Below are positions 55,802 through 64,000 of a DNA stretch of 64,000 bases, piece by piece. This DNA is from Eupeodes corollae. Taxonomy: Eukaryota > Arthropoda > Insecta > Diptera > Syrphidae. The notes beneath the pieces were generated by a model. It did not search any database. It had not been told where the DNA came from and saw only the letters and a program-made list of their open reading frames with translations. Location of the stretch: positions 92,199,007 to 92,263,006 of the forward strand of contig NC_079148.1 of NCBI RefSeq assembly GCF_945859685.1, written 5' to 3'. A program made the translations under genes and the position numbers. How positions within the stretch are numbered: the stretch's first letter is position 1; each line of letters opens with the position of its first letter.

Positions 55802-56340
55802 TGTTTAGTCGAGCAGGAGGTGCCAAGAACCACCCCACGCGACGAGCTGAGCCGTGCAATCACAAGCGTGCTGAAGCCTCTTCCAGTACTCCAAAGCATT
55901 CCCCCGTGGAGACCTGGCTCCAAACAATGTTTACAGCTGTCTCGAAATACTGTGATGCGCCGCATTAAAACGATAAGTTTAGACATAACAGAACAACTAC
56001 AAAAAGATATCCGCTACGTTGCTTTTTCGCTACAGCTTTACGAGTCGACATATATAACTGATACTGCACAATTACTTATTTTTTTTGTCGGATGGGTTTC
56101 GATGATTTCTCTATGAAAGGGGAATTGCTAAGTATGATTTCCTTAAAAGGAATATTTTCACAGAAAGTCAAAGCATGTAATAACCAGATTAAACTACCTT
56201 TGTTTAAACTCGTATCAATCACAACTGATGGGGCTCCTGCCCAATTTCTTATTGCAAGGAATTCCAAATTTGACGACCAGGTGTGTGTAGCTAAAGGTGC
56301 CTTACACCTTAGTTCACCACTTTTGGTTCAGATCTGTTGA
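55802..56340 (+). pseudogene. hAT transposase fragment, array copy D
   Basis: As in A-C, but with small deletions (for example the text for 'VYWEVA' is lost) and a few substitutions. Confidence 0.72.
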
Positions 56341-56689
56341 CTACAGCCACAAATTCTTAAAGTGTATTTACTTTTCCTGCCTGAAACATCTCTCTCAAAT
56401 ACCCTATCGGCGAATACAAGTGATTGGTGGAAAAAAGCGAAATGGTGGATTACGTGGAAGAAGAAGAAATCGACGTGCTTGAACTGAAGAGAGACACCGT
56501 AGTTAGTTACCACTTTTGGTTTAGATCTGAAAAACATAAAGAGCTAGAAAAAAAAAAAAACAGTGCATGTCAAAGATTTGAAAAAAATGAAGAACAAATA
56601 ATATAGCCATAGCTTTACCGCGGCAGTTCCCGAGTGCCACACGTCTTTTTTAAACTTGTGTCACATGTATGAGTTTTTTTTTCTTTTTT

Positions 56690-57240
56690 TTTTCCTTTAT
56701 GGATGGCTAGTAAACAGCAGTGAAGACATCGGGTGCAAAAAACTATACGAAACACAACTTAAAGAGTGCGTAGATATATTAGAAAAACACCAAGTGTCAA
56801 TCGACATTATGTCCATTTTCCCGTCCGGTGTATGTCAAATTTGGCAAGACTAGATTATGATTTTTGTCCGGACTTTTATGAATTGGTGAAATATTCGGCT
56901 GCAGCTGTGAACCTAAACGCTTGGGGAACTATGTACGATTCGTGTGCATTCAACATATTATATGGGAAATCATCAACCCCTTCTCAACCCCTTCTTCTAG
57001 GGAGATTGTGCAACAGCCAAGGAGGGTAATACAAGCATTTTTAACAGCTAAGGAAACGAGATAAGGAAACAAATAAATCTTCATGAAAAAGGAATATACA
57101 GTGAAGAGGATCACATAAGCGTTCAGTGCGGAAAGGAGTTTGAACAAAACCCTTATCATGGTAGAGCTTTCACCAAGCAAACCACCAATCAAAGGTTCAA
57201 TCAAACCTCTATGGAACACAATTTTTTAAACCGAACAGAG
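56690..57240 (+). pseudogene. Viral L-like fragment, array copy D, internally deleted
   Basis: About 310 bp of the central part, including the F-G-Y-P and R-R-K-H-G blocks, is missing: the text jumps from 'IFPSG' to 'VCQIWQD'. Downstream it reads 'WGTMYDSCAFNILYGKS' with TAC where copies A-C have the TAA stop, so D keeps the sense codon. Confidence 0.65.
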
Positions 57241-57762
57241 AAAAGCATTTTTAATTTGCATCTAACTGCCACGGATTGGGTCCTATCACAAAAGTGGATA
57301 GGAGATTTGATTTGTGGATAAAAAACGAGCTATAATTCAAGTTAACGAAAATGTTGACTCCATGATATTACTGGCCACGAACAAACACTTATGAAAGAAC
57401 ATAACGAACATGAATGAGCCAACGGGACAGTAGTACATACAACGAACAAAGAGAAAAAAATGACCATCTCTCTTTAAAAATAAAGCAAACTAGTCAGAGT
57501 TAGATTGTATTCAGAGTTGGACGGTCGTCGCAAATTAAAACTTAAAAGCTATTTAAAATAAAGACTAGATTATAGACTACCAATTCTTGGAAGGAAATAA
57601 TCCTACAAATTAGGAGCTCGTCCGGGATTGAATAAGCATAAATCAATCAAGGCAATAAAGTAAAAATTGCAGAAACCACACCACAGGTCTTTCAGTACAG
57701 TCTTCGTCGATTGAAAAACGAACAACCGTATCTAACTGGTGTTAAAAAAAAAACTAAAAGTG

Positions 57763-58035
57763 CACTCACAGCCAGTTTCACTGAATAGAAACCAGGGCAT
57801 ATAGCTCGTGAGTGCAGAACCGATTCAGGACCAAGTAAGCTGCGAGCTGAGAACCAGAGTGGGCACACTGCAACAACAAGCGCTCAAAATAATTCTTTGC
57901 CGGAAGCCAGAATGAACAAAATTGGAAAAATCGCATTTTTAAAGACATTTCAGCTGGAGGGAGTAAGTTTACCGCGCTTTTAGACACCGGAAGCGATTTA
58001 TATCTCTATGATAAAATTAACAAGGAACTCTTGGA
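57763..58035 (+). pseudogene. Gypsy Gag zinc knuckle and protease scrap
   Basis: 'NQGHIARECRT' is the second half of a CCHC knuckle, and 'FTALLDTGSDLYLYDKIN' is the active site of a gypsy protease (D-T-G). The frame is shifted between the two. Confidence 0.65.
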
Positions 58036-58039
58036 TTAA

Positions 58040-58300
58040 GAAAATGTTAACGTCATTTATTACGATGGTTTTGATGTTTTGCAGTGGTGGAATTTACACA
58101 AAATTGAGTTTCTGTTATTGTAAAGTCAGTTGCAAAATATTAGCTACACCGGCAAGTAGTGCAGCCACCGAAAGAATATTTTCTTCAGCCCGAACATTAA
58201 TCTCTGAAAAAAAAGAATTTTAATTGGATCCGACCCAACTTTGATCATCCAAATAATGTTCTTACACTCAAATCTAAGAAACGTTGATATTTTTAAGGAT
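58040..58300 (+). pseudogene. hAT transposase C-terminal dimerisation domain scrap
   Basis: 'ILATPASSAATERIFSSART' and 'LISEKK' are the core of the hAT C-terminal dimerisation domain (P-A-S-S-x-x-x-E-R-x-F-S). It could be the missing tail of the array hAT family, but it is separated from it. Confidence 0.8.
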
Positions 58301-59187
58301 CTTATTGAGTTTTAGAAAATGAAAATATGTATACATGTATATTTTTCTTACTTTTTTTAAGAAATAAATTTTTAAAAATCAGTTTATTTGTTTGTTTGGT
58401 ATTAAAATATAAACGCCATATTTTTTACAGATATTTCTTCTTCACATATTTAGGAAGAAATTTGAATGGAGAGAGAAGAAAGTATATCCGTTGTTATCGC
58501 CATCTATTCGTCAATTTCATAAAACTTGTACATTCAATTACACTTTGAACGTCACCCTTGCTAAGGCGCCTGAACACACTCATTTCATGTTTTATTTTAA
58601 GTTGAAAGCCTGCTAAAACTTGTCTGGCAGAATTTTGTAAGTAACCGCCATTTATCGTGACGACGCTTAGCAAGGAGGACGTAAAAAGTGTAAGTAGAAT
58701 ATATTTTGTATTTAAGTTTTAATTAAAATCATATCGCTTCAGGAAATAAAATTATTCTGTATTCTACATTGAACTCAAAGGAATTATATTATTTCGATTG
58801 TTCCGAAGCGGCCGCCACATCCGTATTTAGAGTAAACACACTTCTCAGTGTACACAGTGTGCTTAGTGAGGTGCACACTTGTTTTCTAAATTCCTATATT
58901 TGAAAAACCCGTTCTTATAATGAACACTACTCGGAGGGCTTGTTGTGAAATGAGTGAACTATTTGTATGACATCAATTGAAGAATTGATACATTAATTCT
59001 ATTTTCAAGCATACTGTACAATACACAAGTTTGTTTTAAAATCAAGTAATGAATGTCGTGAAATTGCTACTAAGACACTAAAGCAAAACCCACGAATTGT
59101 AAAAAATTGTGGGAAGTTAAGTGCGGATTTCGTAGAACGCAATACTAGTCGAGAGGTGTCAGGATTGAAGGACAAAAGTCTAACGAC
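58301..59187. other. Non-coding stretch
   Basis: No gene. A GC-containing patch near 58,805-58,880 has the phrase 'CTCAGTGTACACAGTGTGCTTAGTG'-like internal repeats. Confidence 0.4.
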
Positions 59188-59190
59188 TAA

Positions 59191-59822
59191 GGCCCGGTGC
59201 ACACATGCGTTTTTTGACGCCGCGGTGACGCAGAGGCACCGCTTATGCGTCATACAGTACTCACAAATAAATGGAGTAGTGCACACACACGTGCGATGAC
59301 GCTGGGTCACCGCGCGTCATTCTTGCGGGAAAAAATACTCGCAGGCCTTTCAGTACATTGTTTGTTATTGATCGGTGCACACATGTGTCATTTTGCCGCA
59401 ACTAAAATTTAATAGAAAGATTTAAAAGATGGAAGAATTTGACATCGAATTATTTATTGATGAGATAAAAAAGTGTCCAGGAATATGGAATATTGCTTCC
59501 GAGGAATACCATGACCGGCAAAAGAAAAGAGCGGCGTGGATAAATGTTTGCCGAGTATTTTGCAAAGATTTCGAGGAGAAATCCGATAAATCCAAAAATG
59601 AAATATGTAAGTACCTGTTTTTATTTTATTTTTAATCAAAATTTATACAAATAGTATGTAACATACGTGTTTAAATTCAACTAGATACGCGAAAATCACT
59701 CGTTTCTTTTTATAAACCTCCATTGCTGCAAGCCAAACGCAAACTGCAGATTGAGTCCTGCGAGAAAAACCCGCAAGTGTGCACTGAACAATTGCGGCAC
59801 CACTGCATGTGTGCACCGGGCC
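59191..59822 (+). mobile_element. Non-autonomous Harbinger-type element (632 bp) with MADF exon
   Basis: 18-bp perfect inverted repeats GGCCCGGTGCACACATGC at both ends, with 3-bp target duplication TAA (59188-59190 and 59823-59825), as in PIF/Harbinger. Subterminal GTGCACACA words recur inside (59,281, 59,373, 59,779). Holds the MADF-domain exon at 59,429. Confidence 0.88.
59429..59607 (+). pseudogene. MADF-domain exon of Harbinger accessory protein
   Basis: MEEFDIELFIDEIKKCPGIW opens a MADF (Myb/SANT-like in Adf-1) domain, with the second conserved Trp at 'RAAWINVCRVF'. A GTAAGT donor follows at 59,608. Only scraps of a second exon ('PPLLQAKRKLQIESCEK') appear before the right TIR, so the gene is truncated. 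In autonomous elements this protein binds the TIRs. Confidence 0.7.
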
Positions 59823-59825
59823 TAA

Positions 59826-59960
59826 GATGGCTGGGTCACGTAGAGCTCACATTAAAACCAATGCTCCGGCCCAAAAAGTCTTCGAATCCACGCCCACAGG
59901 ACAGAGGAAGACCGCGGAGCAGGTGGCGCGCACTAGTAAAAATCGTGTGAATAAGGTAGC
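59826..59960 (+). pseudogene. Non-LTR ORF2 C-terminal scrap
   Basis: 'LRWLGHVELTLKPMLRPKKS', then 'RPQDRGRPRSRWRALVK' is the familiar 3' tail of non-LTR reverse transcriptase ORFs (RWLGHV...GRPRxRW). It starts just outside the Harbinger right TSD. Confidence 0.75.
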
Positions 59961-60156
59961 ATTTAGATATTTATTACAGGAACTAGGCCAAAAATTCGGT
60001 CCCTCAGTGTTTTCTTCTAGATTCCGATAAAAATAACTGTTGGTGGAAAAATTGTCAAACTTCTTATGCACCACTTTTCACGGACGTAGTTAATATTTTT
60101 AGTACTTTTGTTAAGGATTTGTAGTATGAATGTGTATGTAGTATGAATGTGTAATA
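59961..60156. other. Non-coding between RT scrap and Harbinger
   Basis: The sequence TAA|GGCCGTTTGCCTCATG at 60,154-60,172 probably marks the left end of the next Harbinger element. Confidence 0.35.
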
Positions 60157-61590
60157 AGGCCGTTTGCCTCATGGTCATTAATTAATGAATGATCATTAAT
60201 TAGTTAATGAATCCATGTCTTTCCCTTAACACATAAAAATATTTAAAAAAGAATTATGTTGTACAAATCTACTTTACTATAAACTTATTAAATTGAAGTT
60301 TTTTTAATGAAATTTTGATGCAGTATGAATATTTTTATGGCAGTTTTTGGTTTCTAAAGACCATACAATTATCGATGTTCCAGGTTTAGTAAGTTTCAGA
60401 TCCGGATCAGATCATGATAATAACACAGCATTGGATCATCACATTTTTTTGTATTTAAAGTTTGGTAGCACTGTCAAATTCGCTCTTTCAAAAGTGACAT
60501 TTTGAAGCAAAAAAAAAATATAAACAAATACTCAAAATGGAAGCTGCTGTGGTTGATGTAAATATTCATTTTAATTTGTATTTCTTTTCTCTATTAAAAA
60601 CTTTTTTAATTTGCAGTTTTTATTTGAAAGTGATGAAAGCGAAGAATCAAACAATTCAATTGTATCCCTATTGAATCTTATCGATGATGATTCAAGTTCC
60701 AGTTGTAGCTCCACAACTTCTGAAAATGTTCCTGCAAATCACTAAAGAATTAAAAACTTTTTGGAAATAATTCAAAGCTATTCCGATGGAGACTTCAAAA
60801 AACACTTCAGACTTCATAGGTCCACCGTCCACATATTGATAGGTATGCACTCAGTTTTACTCAAATAATATATTTATGTTTAGATGCTAATGTATTTAAA
60901 ATGTATTTTAGATCGGTATAAGCATTTACCACGATTCAATTCGACACCAAAAAGAGGTCTGCCGAAAACTTCTGCTGCAAAAGAAGTATATTTATTTTTG
61001 TAGTACATGGCAAATACCAACACTTTTCGCGATGTATCTAATTTATTCGGCGTGTCACAGTCCACAGCATGGAAATATCCATCGGCCATGAATATTTTAA
61101 GTGGCCAAGTTGGGATGAAATTTCTCAAAATATGGCTTTAATGGAAGAAAAAACAAAGATGCCAGGAATTTTGGGTTGCATAGACGGATCCCATATAAAA
61201 ATTAAGGCCCCGGTTCTGAACAAAGAAAATTATTTTAACAGGAAGCATTATTACAGCATTTTACTTCAAGGTGTTGAATGCAAAAAAAAAGGGTTTATAA
61301 ATGTCTTTTGTGGAGAACCGGGGAGTTTGCACCACAGCCGACTTCTCCGAAGATCGGATTTATATAGAGTTTCATTCGAAAGGACCGAAGAGCGTTTTCC
61401 TTTTGACTCATTCCTGCTTGGTGACTCGGCATATCCATGTCTTGAATGGCTGATTCCACCCTTCAAAGACAATGGGAATATGACAGATGCTCAACGCAGA
61501 TTCAACGAAATTCATTATTCTGGGCGAATAGTAATTGAGCATACTTTTGGTTTGCTCAAAACTTGTTCCACAACCACCGATGGAGAGGTC
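60157..61590 (+). mobile_element. PIF/Harbinger element, right end lost
   Basis: Begins GGCCGTTTGCCTC after a TAA trinucleotide. Contains the transposase from 60,537. The right end is replaced by a second transposon family at about 61,575-61,600. Confidence 0.6.
60537..61575 (+). pseudogene. PIF/Harbinger transposase, DDE triad present, broken upstream
   Basis: Exon 1 MEAAVVD (60,537-60,557), intron to 60,616, exon 2 with Ser/Asp-rich head then 'IQSYSDGDFKKHFRLHRSTV', intron 60,843-60,911, exon 3 with 'DRYKHLPRFNSTPKRGLPKT' and 'ANTNTFRDVSNLFGVSQSTA'. Two in-frame stops (near 60,744 and TAG for Trp near 61,003) and one shift near 61,070. From 61,069 the catalytic part is open: D in 'GCIDGSHIKIKAP', D in 'LLGDSAYPCLEWL', E in 'VIEHTFGLLK'. 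All three catalytic residues are retained. Confidence 0.88.
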
Positions 61591-62785
61591 TCCGAAGGAG
61601 TTCGGAAGAATATTTCTTCTTTCTATTGTCGTGAAAGTCACTATTCCCGCAATAAAACTAAAAAAAGTTATCTTCCACCGGAACTCAACATAAAGAAAAT
61701 GTTTGATATGTTTGTTGAGTGCCAGGAACAAAATGGAAGACCAAAATGTTCGCTTGCGAAATACAAAAAAAATCTTCTACTCCAATTTCAATCGTGGATT
61801 TGGAAATCCGCATACTGACACATGCTCAACTTGCAAAACTTTCGATGTGCAGTTCATGAAATTTAAAAACGACTCAACGCGGCTTCAAGAAGAAAGGACC
61901 AAAAAGAAACTACATATACTTCGGGCCAAGAAGTTCCATACGATTATGAACAAACCAAAAGAAGGAACAGTCGATATAATTTTCGATTTACAACAGAATC
62001 AGCCGCTTTCGAAACTTTCCGTTGGCGAGGTTTTTTATTCGCGTCAGGTTTGGCTCAACCTGGCTCGAAACAGATGGCCCTCGTGGTGCCAACGAAGTCG
62101 CATCCATTTTAATTAATTCTTTGGAAAATTTGGAAAATGATCTGAAGCAATCAGCTGCCGAAAACGGTACCGCAGAAGTGCCATCGAAACTGCGCCTTTT
62201 TTCTGATTCGTGCGCTTCACAAAACAAGAACACCATAATGATGACAGCCTTAATGTGTTTTTTGGAAAAAAGTACCATTTTTTCAGACATAAAGCATTAT
62301 TTTCAAATAAGAAGTCATAGTTAAATGCCACCTGATCGGGTATTTGGCGCATAGAAAAATGTTACCGTAAAAAAGAAAATATTGTTTCCCGGAATGAGTA
62401 CTTCGAAATACTCCAAAAGCACGGACATTTACGTCAAATAGGTGTGCACTAAAAAGTGTTCGATTTTAAAAAAGTATCAAAGCAACTTTTCAAGACGACG
62501 CTGCCTTTTAAAATAAGTTCCTCTATATTATCACTTACAATAAAGAGTAGTTATTGGCGTGAGTAACACTTATATTGGCCTACCAATCATTGTTGAGCCA
62601 CTTAAAAGAAACATTTCTTCTGCGTATGATGAATGCTGCCAAAAATGATAGACGTGAAGAAACTTATGCAGTTTTTCGTCATACCGGATGATGAGCAAGA
62701 ATTTTTTCGCGGTATTCTTTCTGGAGCCGCTGGTGACTCCATTGAAGACCAGGAAAAGTTTTACGATGAGCAAGAAAACTGCTTC
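61591..62785 (+). pseudogene. DUF7869-type transposon-like protein, middle and C-terminal part
   Basis: Continues in the same frame as Harbinger: 'CRESHYSRNKTKKSYLPPEL', then, after a one-base shift at about 61,760, 'FNRGFGNPHTDTCSTC', 'DLQQNQPLSKLSVGEVFYS' and, shifted again, 'SDSCASQNKNTIMM', 'DRVFG' and a C-terminal 'FFVIPDDEQEFFRGIL'. The Asp of 'FDLQQN', the Asp of 'FSDSC' and the D/E of 'DRVFG' are spaced like a DDE/D nuclease; this is inference. The family is a multicopy, poorly characterised one of insects. Confidence 0.55.
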
Positions 62786-63380
62786 TAAAAATAAAACATT
62801 TCTATCATTTCAGTTTTTTGTTTTGTAAAAAAGAAATTAATAAAAGCTTTTTCAAAAGTGTGTACTTGTTTTATTTTGAAAAAAACTGTTAATTTTTATC
62901 ACTCAATATTTGGTAAGTTTGATACTTCATTATTGTGATTCTTCCGGTTTACTGTGACAAAGTTACCTTTAAGGAGAAATGCTTTTTTGCATTTTCAATA
63001 ATTTCTTTATTTTTTGATTCACACACAAAAAACCTTTTCCTTGTTGAGTTTTGCGAAAACGGTCCTCAATTAAGAATTATCGTACAATTTTTTTTTTTTG
63101 TAAATTCATGTTAAGTAGATTTATGAATTTTAACTTTATTTTATCTGATAAAAGTAATTTAAATTACTATTGAACAAATCAAATAAGTTAGTTTTTGAGG
63201 GGGGCTGTTGAATTGTAGCTGAATGCAGCCACCTCAACATCTTTTAAGTTATTGCTGAACACAACCTTTTTTTATTGTATTCAAAAACCAACTGTGTAGT
63301 CTGTTTCTTTTGTAAAAGGAATAAAGTTATGAAATGTTTCTTTTTTAAAATTGTTTGTTTGTTTTTTTAAATTGATTCAA
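62786..63380. other. Non-coding AT-rich stretch
   Basis: AATAAA signals near 62,790 and 62,835 suggest the 3' end of the preceding element. No gene recognised. Confidence 0.45.
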
Positions 63381-63537
63381 CAGAAAGCACCTTGGGTCGG
63401 TTCGAGAGAAAAGTTCTTCGTGTGATCTACGGTCCCGTATGCATCGAAGGGGCGTGGAGGAGAAGATGGAACGACGAGCTGTACGGGCTGTACAGCGACG
63501 TAGACTTACTTACTTAGGCAGAATGTTGCGTTATAAA
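63381..63537 (+). pseudogene. Non-LTR ORF2 scrap
   Basis: 'TLGRFERKVLRVIYGPVC' and 'RRRWNDELYGLYSDVDLLT' match the segment just before the RWLGHV tail of non-LTR RTs. Ends in a stop near 63,515. Confidence 0.78.
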
Positions 63538-64000
63538 TGAACGCAACAATTTCATTAAACATTTAATTTTAATTAAAGAAAAAAAAAATTATGCATTTTG
63601 CATCCACTGGCACACTTGTGTTTTGTTTACAATTTTCGATCTGACAACTGTCATATTTCTTCTACACGAGAATGAGAGAGAGCGGGACGGCCATAGTCCT
63701 TCTGACCATGGTTCTCTCTGTCATTTTCGTGAGGAAAAAAATACCAAGTCTCGTTTCAGGTTTCAAAAGAAGGATGGTTTCCATGGAAATGAAACCAAAC
63801 CAGATTGACGGTCTGGTCGACACGTAAAGTTTCATGAGAAGTCACTCCAAATGGAGAATGGCCTACGGCCCAACCTTAACTCTTTAAAAACTTTTTTTTG
63901 TAAATTTATATTCTTTAATTATTAATTTAATTAATTAATTTAATTATTTTGTTCATGTTGTTAATCATTTCTAACGTCAAGCATATTAAAAAAAAAATGA
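63538..64000. other. Non-coding end of window
   Basis: AT-rich, with a GA-rich patch near 63,670 (GAGAATGAGAGAGAGCGGGA). The open frame 63,623-63,808 has no recognisable pattern. Confidence 0.4.

Larger units (their letters stand above)
54920..57762 (+). repeat. Tandem array unit D, diverged, lacking LTR2
   Basis: Starts with a 36-base deletion relative to B/C. It carries the same order of parts but with more substitutions, a shortened viral fragment and no LTR2: after LTR1 (57,429-57,607) the leader 'CCGTATCTAACTGGTGTT' runs on into a gypsy Gag/protease scrap at 57,763. Interpreted as the ancestral right flank of the array. Confidence 0.85.

Overview
The window looks like a transposon graveyard from an insect genome, most likely a fly (Diptera). 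The sequence is AT-rich, introns are 50-75 bp, and nearly everything recognisable is mobile or virus-derived: a P-element transposase, Transib, PIF/Harbinger, hAT and Tc1 DNA transposons, many Ty3/gypsy remnants, a BEL/Pao element and non-LTR scraps. I found no convincing single-copy host gene, rRNA, functional tRNA or CRISPR array. Species cannot be told from the sequence alone.

Layout. 1-1.5 kb: 3' part of a decayed P-element-like transposase. 2.1-8.4 kb: a gypsy element (gag, protease, RT, RNase H) broken by nested insertions, including a Harbinger fragment that itself holds a 1.69-kb TIR element. 10.2-13.4 kb: a nearly complete Transib transposon, the superfamily related to RAG1. Its two ends read CACAGTG-12-nonamer and CACAGTG-23-nonamer, and it sits inside a tRNA-like sequence. 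14.5-18.1 kb: a solo LTR and a second gypsy remnant whose pol is interrupted by a piece resembling a rhabdovirus-like glycoprotein. 19.2-20.5 kb: a third gypsy with its middle deleted. 20.8-23.5 kb: a GC-richer island of broken reading frames that I cannot identify, with an NPGP (2A-like) motif. 23.6-25.5 kb: a Myb/SANT-like Harbinger accessory gene and pieces of an uncharacterised insect transposon-like family. 25.5-35.1 kb: AT-rich sequence with LTR remnants, a non-LTR ORF1, a SAP-domain gypsy gag and a Tc1 scrap.

35.1-57.8 kb is the centrepiece: an array of four tandem copies of a roughly 3.9-kb composite unit. Each unit carries an hAT transposase fragment, an endogenous fragment resembling a mononegaviral L (polymerase) protein, and LTR/leader sequences. 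The second copy is interrupted, inside its viral fragment, by a very young BEL/Pao element (41,564-49,690). That element has LTRs that appear identical, a 5-bp target duplication and an uninterrupted 1,793-aa Gag-Pol. The fourth copy has a different right flank and keeps features that look ancestral.

57.8-64 kb: a gypsy gag/protease scrap, an hAT dimerisation domain, a non-autonomous Harbinger-type element carrying a MADF-domain exon, non-LTR RT tails, and a Harbinger transposase fused in one open frame to a second transposon-like family.

The features do not form a pathway. They record successive insertions, internal deletions, fusions and amplification. Only the BEL Gag-Pol looks intact.
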